Source: Notamacropus eugenii
Taxonomy: Eukaryota > Chordata > Mammalia > Diprotodontia > Macropodidae
Reading direction: 5' to 3'
Length of the DNA: 64,000 nt
Assembly (NCBI RefSeq): GCF_028372415.1
Contig: NC_092876.1
Span: 64,446,885 to 64,510,884 of the forward strand
In this document: piece after piece, positions 32,793 through 64,000 of the stretch
Position numbering within the stretch: the stretch's first letter is position 1
Layout: each line of letters starts with the position of its first letter
Translations under genes and position numbers: made by a program
The notes under the pieces: model-generated
The model's database searches: none
What the model saw: the letters and a program-made list of their open reading frames with translations, nothing else
Told to the model about the DNA's origin: nothing

Positions 32793-33827
32793 ATGCCCAG
32801 AAAAGGGAAAAAAACCAAGACTATTGAGGGTTACTTTCTTGGTGAGTGGGTTTCTCCTCCCCTCCCTTCTGATGAGGAAGAGCGGTGCTCACCATCAGGG
32901 GAAGACACGGAAGTCAGTGCTTCTACATCCCAGCCCACTCAATGGGATCAGTTCTGGGAAAAGGTCTTAAAGAGCCCAATTTTCAAAATCATGATAGAGA
33001 GGTGGAGGAAAAACTGGGAAGAGTAATAAAAGACTTGCAAGCAAAGTATGAACAACAAATCAGCACCCTGCTAAATGAGACCCCAAAAAATGCGGAAGAA
33101 AATAACACCCTGAAAAATAGGCTAACTCAATTGGCAAAAGGAGGTTCAAGAAGCCAAGGAGGAGAAGAATGCTTTCAAAAGCAGAATTAGCCAAATGGAA
33201 AAGGAGATTCAAAAGCTCACTGAAGAAAATAATTCTTTCAAAATTAGAATGGAACAGATGGAGGGTAATGACTTTATGAGAAACCAAGAAATCACAAAAC
33301 AAAACCAAAAGAATGAAAAAATGGAAGATAATGTGAAATATCTCATTGGAAAAACAACTGACCTGGAGAATAAATCCAGGAGAGACAATTTAAAAATTAT
33401 GGGCCTACCTGAAAGCCAGGATCAAAAAAAGAGCCAAGACATCATCTTTCATGAAATTATCAAGGAAAACTGCCCTGAGATTCTAGAACCAGAGGGCAAA
33501 ATAAGTATTCAAGGAATCCACAGATCACCTCCTGAAAGAGATCCAAAAAGAGAAACTCCTAGGAACATTGTGGCCAAATTCCAGAGTTCCCAGATCAAGG
33601 AGAAAATATTGCAAGCAGCTAGAAAGAAACAATTCAAGTATTGTGGAAATACAATCAGGATAACACAAGATCTAGCAGCTTCCACATTAAGGGATCGAAG
33701 GGCGTGGAATAGGATATTCCAGAAGTCAAAGGAACTAGGACTAAAACCAAGAATCACCTACCCAGCAAAACTGAATATAATACTTCAGGGGAAAAATTGG
33801 TCTTTCAATGAAATAGAGGACTTTTAA
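32793..33827 (+). pseudogene. L1-type ORF1 (RNA-binding chaperone), frameshifted
   Basis: Starts MPRKGKKTKTIEGYFLGEWV. The C-terminal part (33195-33827) holds coiled-coil wording (EIQKLTEENNSFKIRMEQME), then DLENKSRRDNLKIMGLPES of the RRM region, and ends KLNIILQGKNWSFNEIEDF of the C-terminal domain. The middle (about 33000-33190) is read in another frame (KDLQAKYEQQISTLL), so there are two frameshifts, near 33000 and near 33140. About 345 codons overall, near normal for ORF1. Confidence 0.85.
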
Positions 33828-34743
33828 GCATTCTTGATGAAAAGACCAGAACTGAAAAGAAAATTTGACTTTCAAACACAAGAATGAAGAGAAGCATGAA
33901 AAAGTAAATAGCAAAGAGAAGTCATAAGGGACTTTACAAAAGTTGAACTGTTTACATTCTTACATGGAAAGACAATATTTGTAACTCTTGAAACTATTCA
34001 GCATCTGGGTACAGGGTGGGATAACACACACACACATGCACACGCACACGCACACACACATAGAGACAGAATGCACAGAGTGAACTGAAGAGGAGGGGAT
34101 CATATCTTAAAAAAAAATGAAATCAAGCAGTGAGAGAGAAATATATTGGGAGGAGAAAGGGAGAAATGGAATGGGGCAAATTATTGCTCATAAAAGAGGC
34201 AAGTAAAAGACTTTTTAGTGAAGGGAAAAAGAGGGGAGGTGAGAGAAAAACATGAAGTTTACTCTCATCACATTCCACTAAAGGAAGGAATAAAATTCAC
34301 AGTCATTTTGGTATGAACACCTATCTTACAATACAGGAAAGTGGGGGATAAGGGGATAAGCAGGGTGGGGGGGATGATGGAAGGGAGGGCACGGGGAGGA
34401 GGGAGCAATTTGAGGTCAACACTCATGGGGAGGGACAGGATCAAAAGAGAGAGCAGAAGTAATGGGGGACAGGATAGGATGGAGGGAAATATAATTAGTT
34501 CTTACACAACACTACTATTATGGAAGTCATTTGCAAAACTACACAGATCTGGCCTATATTGAATTGCTTGCCTTCCAAAGGGAAGGGGTGGGGAGGGAGG
34601 GAGGGCAGATTGGCAGACAGGGGCAATTAGAACGCTAGGTGTTTTGGGGTGGGGGGAGGGGACAAAAGGGGAGAAAATGTGGAACCCAAAATTTTGTGAA
34701 AATGAATGTTAAAAGTTAAATAAATTAATTAAAAAAAAAAAGA

Positions 34744-34821
34744 AAATAAGGGCCACAAATGAAGTGGATAATGAATTTCTTTGAAGAAAATAAAGTAGGA
34801 GATGAGAAATCAAAAAAAAAA
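34744..34821 (+). repeat. Apparent 3' transduced segment of the HAL1-like element
   Basis: After the first A-tract come about 65 bp unlike the L1 3' UTR ('gccacaaatgaagtggataa'), with AATAAA near 34789, then a second A-tract directly before the target-site duplication. This is the layout left when transcription reads past the element's own signal. Confidence 0.6.
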
Positions 34822-34834
34822 AAGTCTGCCTTTA

Positions 34835-35254
34835 TGTTTCTGAACTGTATTCCCTCCAGAATTCCCAAGAATCTTCTTAATCTTTTCTGTCTTAAGAGTC
34901 TCTCATAGCTTTCCGCTATTTATCCTTGGTCTTCCTTCTCTTGTGTGGGGAAGTTCTTCCTCCCATCCCACCCACATCTATCTCTCTTAGTCCAGAATGT
35001 GTGACCCTTTTGGTGAGAATGGAGAGGGCTGTGTTGCCCTCTCCTTTATGTAGTATTTTTCAGTGACTTTTCACAATAATCCTGCTTTATTGCAGGAGTT
35101 TTCCCTTCCAAGATCCATTTTTATGTTCCATCCCAGCCATTCCTGGCTTGAAACATGGGATTGAATGTCCCTTGGAGCCCCATATACCAGTCACATCTAG
35201 AAATGAAAAAAAAATTTACTATCTAATTGCAGTTAATAACTTCCTTTTGCCTGA
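34835..35254. other. Unassigned stretch
   Basis: No gene or clear repeat. Confidence 0.4.
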
Positions 35255-35560
35255 GCTTTCCAAAACACTTTAAAGACTTTATTTCATTAGAGCCTCACAA
35301 TAGCCATGTGAGGTAAAATCTGAGGGTATTATGATTCTCATTTGAACATATGAGGAAAATGAGTCTCACAGAGGTAAAGTGACTTAAGGTCACACACATA
35401 GTAAATATCTCTGATGGGTTTGAATCAAGCTCCTGTGACTCCAGAGCCAAAATTTTCTCCCCTGTACCATGTCGAACTTGTCCAGAGTGACACAGCCAGT
35501 AAAGGTCGGTGGTGAGATTTTAATCTAAATCTTCCTGGCTCTAAATCTAACACACTTATC
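35255..35560 (-). repeat. MIR-like SINE(s), antisense
   Basis: 'aaaacactttaaagacttta', 'tgaggaaaatgagtctcaca', 'gacacagccagtaaaggtcg'. Confidence 0.6.
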
Positions 35561-35664
35561 CACTATACTATACAGCCCCTCAACAAAGAAGCTGAGCATG
35601 TCAGTGGGAAATCCCTTGAGCTATCATGTGGCCAAAGCTCTATTTTCTCATTTGCTGTCATTTT

Positions 35665-35918
35665 TGTTCAGTCACTTTCAGTTATATCTAACTCTTCATA
35701 ACCCCATTTGGAGTTTTCTTGGCAAAGACACTGGAGTGGTTTGCCATTTCCTTCTCCAGCTCATTTTACAGATGAGGAAACTGAAGCAAATGAGGTTAAG
35801 TGACTTGCCCAAAGTCACACAGCTAATGAGTATCTTAAGGCTGAATTTGAACTCAGGAAGATGAATCTTCCTGACTCCAGGCACAGCACTCTATGTACTA
35901 TGGCACCACCTAGATGTC
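35665..35918 (-). repeat. MAR1-like CORE-SINE, antisense, near full length
   Basis: 'aaccccatttggagttttct', 'cttctccagctcattttaca', head 'atggcaccacctagatgtcc'. Confidence 0.85.
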
Positions 35919-36174
35919 CATCTTCTCATTAGAGACCTTGTTTTCTGCTCTATTACATTTTCTTGACTATCAAATATCACTACCTAGCTATGTGGCCTTG
36001 GTGAGGGCACTCCTCTCCCGGTTTCAGTTTCACATTTTAAAAATGAGGGGTTTGGATGAAATGGTTTCTCAGGCTCCTTTGAATTCTAGATCCTCTAATA
36101 CTAGGATGACAATTACCACTGAATGGAAGCTTTCTTCCCTGATTTAGAGCTTGATTTTGCATCATGGGGAGAAG

Positions 36175-36335
36175 ATGTAGAATCACAGATCAACGTCTGG
36201 AAGGGAACTGAAAACTAATCTACTCCATTAAGTTTTCCAGATGGGTAAACTGAGGCCCAAGGAGGGGAAAGGTCTTGTGCATTCAGTATTTGGAAGAGTC
36301 AGGACTTCCACAGGTGCCTTGACTCCAAGTCAATA
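36175..36335 (-). repeat. MIR-like SINE, antisense
   Basis: 'cagatgggtaaactgaggcc' and flanking body. Confidence 0.5.
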
Positions 36336-36379
36336 TGGCCAGGAAATGTATGCTTAGGCAAACACCTCCCATTTGACCT

Positions 36380-37155
36380 CCCTATCTCCAGCTTCTCCCC
36401 CCTCCAATCTCTTCTCCATATAACTGACACTTGAAGCTGCTTTGACAATGTCATTTCTACATTCAGAAGGCTTCAGTGCCTCTAGGATAAGATATGAACT
36501 TATCTTTTTGGTACTTGACACAAGCTGCCTCTAGCCCAGCTTTCAGACTGATAACACATTAGTCTCCTCCAGTCAAGCTGGTCTATTTGCCATTTCCTAT
36601 GTGGTATTGTTGGGCAGCTAGGTGGTGCCCTAGTGGATAGAGTGTTGGGCATGGAGTCAAGAAGACTTATCTGCCTGAGTTCAAATATCACCTCAGACAC
36701 TTACTACTTGGGTGGCCCTGGGCACGTCATTTGCCTCAGTTTCCTCATCTATAAAATGAGCTGGAGAAGGAAATGGCAAACCACTCCAGTGTCTTTGCCA
36801 AGAAAACCCCAAATGGAGTCATGAAGAATCAGACACAGCTGAACAAGAAGTCCATATGTGATATTCCATTTCCTGCCTCCAATTCCTTTGCATAGGTTGT
36901 CCCAGAAATGATCCTCCTCCTCACCTCTGCCTCTTGATTTTCCTGGGTTCTTTCAAGGCTTAGCTCAAGTATTGTGTTTTTCAAGAGGCATTTCATGAAC
37001 CCTCTAATTGCTAGCACATTCCCCTTATCCCTCCCACTCCTCTGCTACTAAGATAGTTTTGCATTTATTCATTGGTAGGGATTTTGTAGTTTTTCTATCT
37101 ATGGAAATGTTGTGTTTGACTCTACTTCCCCTTTTATCCTCTCCCCTTTAGAATA
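36380..37155 (+). repeat. L2 LINE 3' end split by a MAR1-like SINE (36609-36845)
   Basis: L2 wording before ('aggcttcagtgcctctagga') and after ('ctgggttctttcaaggctta', 'ttagaatataagcttc'). Between lies a full tRNA-headed SINE: 'gggcagctaggtggtgccct' through 'gccaagaaaaccccaaatgg'. Confidence 0.75.
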
Positions 37156-37159
37156 TAAG

Positions 37160-37395
37160 CTTCTATGTGGGAAAATTGAAACACTAATGCACTGGTGGTG
37201 GAGTTGTGAACTTATCCAACCATTCTGGAGAGCAATTTGGAACTATGCCCAAAGGGATATAAAGCTGTGCATACCTTTTGATCCAGTAATACCACTTCTA
37301 GGTCTGTATCCCAAAGAGATTATAAAAATAGGAAAAGGACCCACATGTACAAAAATATTTATAGCAGCTCTTTTTGTAGCAGCTGCCCTAGGAGT
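37160..37395 (+). repeat. L1 ORF2 C-terminal fragment
   Basis: Plus-strand frame reads ALMHWWWSCELIQPFWRAIW-like sequence and IPFDPVIPLLGLYPKEI, then CTKIFIAALF, the conserved C-terminal segment of L1 ORF2p. Confidence 0.85.
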
Positions 37396-37604
37396 GATGG
37401 AGGTCTGGCCCTACGACATAATAAGTATCCCTCTCTAGCTTTATTTTAATATGCGTATCTAGGAAAGATCAAATAAGATATTTATAAATTGATTGACATA
37501 GTATCTGGCACATAGTAGGCAGTATATGAATGCTACTTATTATGTTATATAATAATAATTACATAATATAATTTTGTTTTATAAATATGATGATGATAAT
37601 GTTA

Positions 37605-37835
37605 TCAGTGTGGTATAGTGGATAGTGGGCTGCCCTCAGAGCTAGAAAGACCTAGGTTCTAGTCTGGCCTATGAGACACCCTGGCTGTGTGGTCCTGGGG
37701 CTAATCCTAACTTCTCAATGCTCTAGGAAACTCTTCCAGAGTATGGTTGCAGAGAAGGTGCCAATCAACATTGGTAGAGGGAGTTCCCTCATCTGGGAGT
37801 TCCCTATGCCAATGAAATTACAAGTATAGTCCCTG
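37605..37835 (+). repeat. SINE with an unusual tail, copy 1
   Basis: Head 'gtatagtggatagtgggctg', 'gtgtggtcctggggctaatc', then a distinct body 'gttgcagagaaggtgccaat' and 'ttggtagagggagttccctc'. Confidence 0.6.
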
Positions 37836-38084
37836 CTCTTTTCATGTAGGTGAAATCAAGTTAGGATGCAGAATGAGGGTAGCCAGGAAAGAGAAGAGGA
37901 GGAGATGGCATTCCAGGGCAGCCTAAGTGTGCTGTTCCAAAGAGGAAATAAGGAGGATGTGGGTTGGAGTACTGGCTCCAAAAGTCATTATCTATAGGAT
38001 TTTAGGCAAATATCTCTGAACCTGAGTTTCCTCATATGTAAAATGGGGATGTTCAAGAGGAGGGTATTCAAGAAGCAGTCCTGG

Positions 38085-38305
38085 CATAACAGATAGAGGG
38101 CCAGTCTAGCAGTCAGAAAGACTTGGGTCCAAGTTCCCGGCTCTGACTCACGCTGGGTGATTCCAGACAAGTCACTTCACCTCTCAGGGCAACTCTCTCA
38201 GACTATGAATTGTCTTGCAGTTTTTTTGTAGGCATTGGTGGAGGGAAACTCCTTCCTTGGAGAGCCCCCTCAATAAAATTACATTTTTGTGTCAAAAATG
38301 GGCAG
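38085..38305 (+). repeat. SINE with an unusual tail, copy 2
   Basis: Head 'ataacagatagagggccagt', then 'actatgaattgtcttgcagt' and 'ggcattggtggagggaaact', paralleling copy 1. Confidence 0.6.
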
Positions 38306-38549
38306 AATAACATTTCTAGTTATTGTGAAGAAAGCTTTGTGATAAAAATAAAGTTATCCATATTGTAGAGAGGGAGGCTAGGGGTTCTCCTTCCTACTTG
38401 ATCTTTGGTTGTTAAAGCAAGCCTGGGGCTCAAGACCCGATTGTCCAGAGGATCTAAGGATTTAGAACCAGAGACTTTCAAGATTGCTTTTTTCTGACCC
38501 TCCTCCTTCTGCCTACTATTGTTCCTAGACCTTGACCTGCCTTCTGCAT

Positions 38550-38805
38550 GAATGCATTTACTCCTCACCTCAGCCTTGTAGAATCTCTAGCTTCCTTCAG
38601 GCCTCAACTCAAGCCCTACCTTTTACAAAGAGCATTTCCTGATCCTCCCAGTCCTTAGTGAGCTCTTTCTCCTCAAATTATTATCATTTACTTACCTTGG
38701 GGCGTGTTGTATCCACCTAGTACAATGTAGGTTCCTAAAGGGACTTTTAGGTTTTTGTCCTGTATCAGGTTTAAAACATAGTAGGCACTTAATAAAATTT
38801 GTTAC
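38550..38805 (+). repeat. L2 LINE 3' end
   Basis: 'tagaatctctagcttccttc', 'aggcctcaactcaagcccta', 'agtaggcacttaataaaatt'. Confidence 0.75.
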
Positions 38806-38989
38806 ATTAAAGAAAATGGAAGCCAGAGAAGAGTTAAATATTAAGGTTACATTGGCAGTAAGAGGTGGAACCAGGATTTAAACCTAAGTCCTCTATATTC
38901 AGTTCCACTGATCTCCCCTCTATTTCCACATGGTTCATGTGGATTAATCCTATATGATGAATCTTATAATAATAGCTTTTTTTCTGAGT

Positions 38990-39180
38990 TATTTTAGAAC
39001 TCTCATTTACAAAGCACTTTCCTGACCATAACTGGGTGAGGTGAACTTAGCAATTTTTATTTATTCTCATTTTGCTGATGAGAAAACTGAGACTCAGAAA
39101 GAAAGAGTGACTTGCCCAAAGTTACAAAGCTACTAAGCCTCCAAGTTTAGCCTTCTTTCCACTATACCACACAGGCTCCA
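38990..39180 (-). repeat. MIR-like SINE, antisense, downstream of MYOM3
   Basis: 'tttgctgatgagaaaactga' and 'gacttgcccaaagttacaaa'. It overlaps the candidate polyadenylation signal. Confidence 0.65.
39056..39065 (-). promoter_or_regulatory. Candidate MYOM3 polyadenylation signal (two overlapping AATAAA)
   Basis: On the minus strand GAATAAATAAA lies about 155 nt after the MYOM3 stop codon. It falls inside an antisense MIR-like SINE, so it may be used only by chance; no other close candidate is as good. Confidence 0.3.
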
Positions 39181-39218
39181 TTGGGGTCTGGCCCAGCAGC
39201 TGGACATTTGGAAAACTC

Positions 39219-61348
<22,130 letters not shown>

Positions 61349-61499
61349 CTAGAGCAGGGAAGAGTAAGGGGGAGAAAAAGTTGAAGTCACAAATCAACAG
61401 CCCAAATGCCATCCCAAGTGAGATGTCCCCTAAATCTCATGCAGGGCAAGGTGGCTTATAATTTGTCAAATGCCTTCGTATGCATAGTAAGGTCTCTCC

Positions 61500-61735
61500 A
61501 GGATACGTTCCTTATTCTTTGGAGTTTCTCTACTATCCTGGTCTCACCTATGGAGACCTGCTGGGCTCAATATCTTCTCCAACCTGCCCTTTTCAGTTTT
61601 CTTTTTATGTCTTATCTTCCTTCATTGGAATATAAGCTCCTTGAGGGCAGGGACTAGCTTTCTTTTTGTTTGAATTTGTAACCGCAGCTTTTAGCACAGC
61701 AATTAATAAGCACTTAGTAAATGTTTGTTGATTCA
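61500..61735 (+). repeat. L2 LINE 3' end
   Basis: 'ggaatataagctccttgagg', 'cttttagcacagcaattaat', 'gtaaatgtttgttgattc'. Confidence 0.75.
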
Positions 61736-61924
61736 ACTCAATGGAAAGAGTTTTGGGTTTGGTGTAGAACTAGGGCCAAATCCAAGTTCTGATACTTGTA
61801 ACCTGTGTGACTTTAAGTCATTTCATTTCTTAGAACCTCTGTTTTCTCATCTGTGAAATAATGTGATTGGATGAGATGGTCTCTAAGGGATGTCTAGTCA
61901 ATTCTGCAATCCTGTGCTCTGCTT

Positions 61925-63640
61925 TGAGTCTCGCAGAATCTCAGAGCAAAAGGAAGATCAGAGTCCACTGGTACCTGAACAATAATTCCCTCTACTGCCC
62001 ATCCGTAAAGTGGTCTGCTGCCTTTTCTTGGACACTTCCAGTAGGAAGGGGTTACCAGGAGAATAGGGGGAGGACTCACCTGAAGAAGCCTGTTCCACTT
62101 TGGAGTAGTTCTACCTGTCTAAAAGTGCTTCTTTATAATGTCCATTGCTTCTGGTTCTGCCCTCTGGGCCAAGCATTTCTCTCCTATGTGATCGTTCTTG
62201 AGGTACTTGAAGACAGTGATCATGTCCTCTGTTAACTCCTACTCCTACTCACCTTACCCTGCCAAGTCTTATTCTCTCAATGCTAAACATTCCTAGGTCA
62301 TTCAATGGATTTTTTTGTGATGTGATCTTTTGGCCAGTCCTTCATAATGAATGACTTGGAGTCAGGAAGACTCAAATTTGACCTCAGATACTAGCTGTAT
62401 AAGCCCGAGCAAGTCACTGAACCCAGTTTGCCTCAGTTTCCTCATTTCTAAAATAAGCTGGAAAAGGAAATGGCATATCACTCCAGTATGTTTGCCAAGA
62501 AAACCCCAAAGGAGTCACAAAGAAATGATTAAATAACAACAAATCATCCTGGTTGCCTTCTCCTGGATACTCACTTGCTTATCAATGTCCTTCAGAAAAT
62601 TGGTACCTAGAACTAAACATGGTCTACTCTAGACGTGGTCTGATCAGACCAGATTACAGCAGGACTGTCCCATCTCCAGTTCTAGACAGCAGGTCTCAAT
62701 TAATGCAGTCTTGGGTAACCTTGACCTTCTTCTGGGCTACAGTAAGTCATGTTGTAGACTCATACTAATGGAGCTTGACATTCACCAAAATGCTCAGTCA
62801 GCTAGGTGTCACAGTGCTGACCTGGAGTCAAGAAAATCCAAGTTCAGATCTGGCCTCAGATACTTATTAGCTGTGTTAACCTGGACAAGTCACTTAACTT
62901 CTGTCTCCCTCACTTTCCTCATCTGTAAAATGTTGATAATAATAGCACCTACATTACAGGTTGCTGTGAGGATCAAACGAGATAATATTTGTAAAGTGCA
63001 TAGCACAATGCCTGGCACGTAGTAGGTATTATACAAATGTTCGCTATTGTTATTATAGTCTTTTTCAGAGGGACTGCTATGCCTATTGGGGGGAAGGAGA
63101 GGAATGTAGGACTTCATACTGATCACTATCAAATTTCATGAGGCTGGATTTGACCCAACATTCTAGGCTCCTGAGATGTTTTTGGATTCAGATTCTGTCA
63201 TCCAGCATGTCAGCAGTACTTCCCACTTCTGAGTCATAAGGATATCATCTATGTCTTTATTCAAGTCAATGATAAAAATATTAAGGTCAAGAGTAGAACC
63301 CTGGGGCACTTCACTAAAGACCTTAAAAGCTGACATTGATTCATTAATTACTACTCTTTGAGTATGGCCATCCAATCACTTCTGAATCCACCTAACAATA
63401 TCATAGCTGAGATCGAATATCTCTGTATTGTCAATAAAAATAATATGATGTATTTTGTTAAAATATAGGTAAACTATACCCATATCATTCAGCTAATCTA
63501 CAAATTTGTTTATCTTGTAAAAAAAAAAAAAGACATGAAACTAGTCTAGTATGAATGATTTCTGATAATGTCATGTTGACCCTTAGTCGTCACTATTCTT
63601 TTTCTACATGTTCACCATCTAGCCCTTTACTCAGACCTGT
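61925..63640 (-). repeat. CR1/L3-type LINE, antisense, with two SINE insertions
   Basis: Pieces at about 61925-62340, 62542-62796 and 63059-63640 are collinear. On the minus strand the right piece reads SEVPQGSTLDLNIFIIDLNK, the RT motif that precedes the catalytic box. The left pieces carry the 3' region ('ctgccctctgggccaagcat', 'acttgaagacagtgatcatg', 'tagacgtggtctgatcagac'). SINEs sit at 62345-62541 (MAR1-like, sense) and 62797-63058 (tRNA-headed, sense). Confidence 0.75.
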
Positions 63641-64000
63641 AACTAAGGTGGACTGGCCAGGCTTTTGTCCATGGGTGCTAAAATTTATAGAGTGCTTACA
63701 AAGTACCCAGGGCATGCTTCTTTTTTCTAGTGAGCGAGCCTCTCTTCTCATCCATATCCTCCTCAGTGGCTAGTCCTTTGAGTCATAGAGAAATCTGACA
63801 GTATTCTGGGATGCACATCCTCTAACCTAGCAGCCACATCCCTGGCCCCTTGTATTCTTGGAGCCTATTACATGCCTTCTTCTTGCCCCAGGTACACAAA
63901 TTTCTACATATATCTTTGCCTTTAGTAGTACAATCCCAGTCTTTCCAGGAAGCCCAGAAAAGAAGCAAGTCAAGTGTCATTAGGCTGCATTCTCCTCCTG
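63641..64000. other. Unassigned right edge
   Basis: No MYOM3 exon found here on the minus strand, and no repeat recognised with confidence. Confidence 0.4.

Larger units (their letters stand above)
32094..34834 (+). repeat. Half-L1 (HAL1-like) retrotransposon with 13-bp target-site duplications
   Basis: 'aagtctgccttta' occurs at 32094-32106 and again at 34822-34834. Between them: a GC-rich L1-type 5' UTR starting 'ggggcggagccaagatggcg'; ORF1 (32793-33827); about 0.9 kb of 3' UTR with no ORF2 (no endonuclease or RT); an A-tract at 34731-34742; about 70 further bases with an AATAAA; and a second A-tract ending at 34821. Full length at the 5' end. L1 elements that keep ORF1 and lack ORF2 are known as HAL1 in mammals, including marsupials. 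The GC-rich 5' end and fairly intact structure suggest it is one of the younger repeats here. Confidence 0.85.

Noticed and set aside
62040-62100. Donor-like TTCAG/GTGAGT on the minus strand considered as a further 5' MYOM3 exon
   Set aside because: It lies in the CR1/L3 LINE and the preceding frame has no Ig or linker similarity.

Overview
The window looks like vertebrate, specifically marsupial, nuclear DNA (opossum, devil or koala-like). It has one split gene with long introns, low gene density, and very dense interspersed repeats of marsupial type: tRNA-headed CORE-SINEs with the 'gccaagaaaaccccaaatgg' body, SINEs with an RTE-like tail, abundant L2, L1 and a half-L1 (HAL1-like) element. 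No prokaryotic features, tRNA genes, rRNA or CRISPR arrays were seen. All family names come from recognition by eye, not from a database search.

Gene content: the only host gene I can support is the 3' half of a myomesin gene on the minus strand, most likely MYOM3. Fourteen exons run from 61348 down to the stop codon at 39219-39221. They join in one frame with consistent splice phases and encode about 447 C-terminal residues: four immunoglobulin domains (My10-My13 in myomesin numbering) separated by helical linkers. The 5' part of the gene lies beyond the right edge. Myomesins cross-link thick filaments at the sarcomere M-band, and the last Ig domain is the dimerisation module.

Layout: 1-39 kb is intergenic and built almost wholly of repeats. 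Landmarks are an RTE-like LINE at 10.4-11.4 kb; a broken gammaretrovirus-like fossil at about 14.3-18.7 kb; an L2 at 19-21 kb broken up by a solo LTR, a SINE and a hAT fragment; a second long L2 at 26-27.2 kb; an antisense L1 3' end at 29.4-30.4 kb; and a HAL1-like element at 32.1-34.8 kb with target-site duplications and an apparent 3' transduction. From 39.2 to 61.3 kb is MYOM3, whose introns carry a GC-AG intron, a 23-nt microexon, a 240-bp polypyrimidine tract, a (CTA)n array, a 5'-inverted L1 split by a hAT element, and a CR1/L3-type LINE. From 61.4 to 64 kb is MYOM3 intron or upstream sequence with a second CR1/L3 LINE interrupted by SINEs.

Recurring theme: the 3' tail of one SINE family has been expanded into 33-bp-period tandem arrays at four separate places, always on the tail side of the SINE. 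I found no convincing new enzymatic or defence system; the interest lies in retrotransposon mechanics and in the MYOM3 splice structure.
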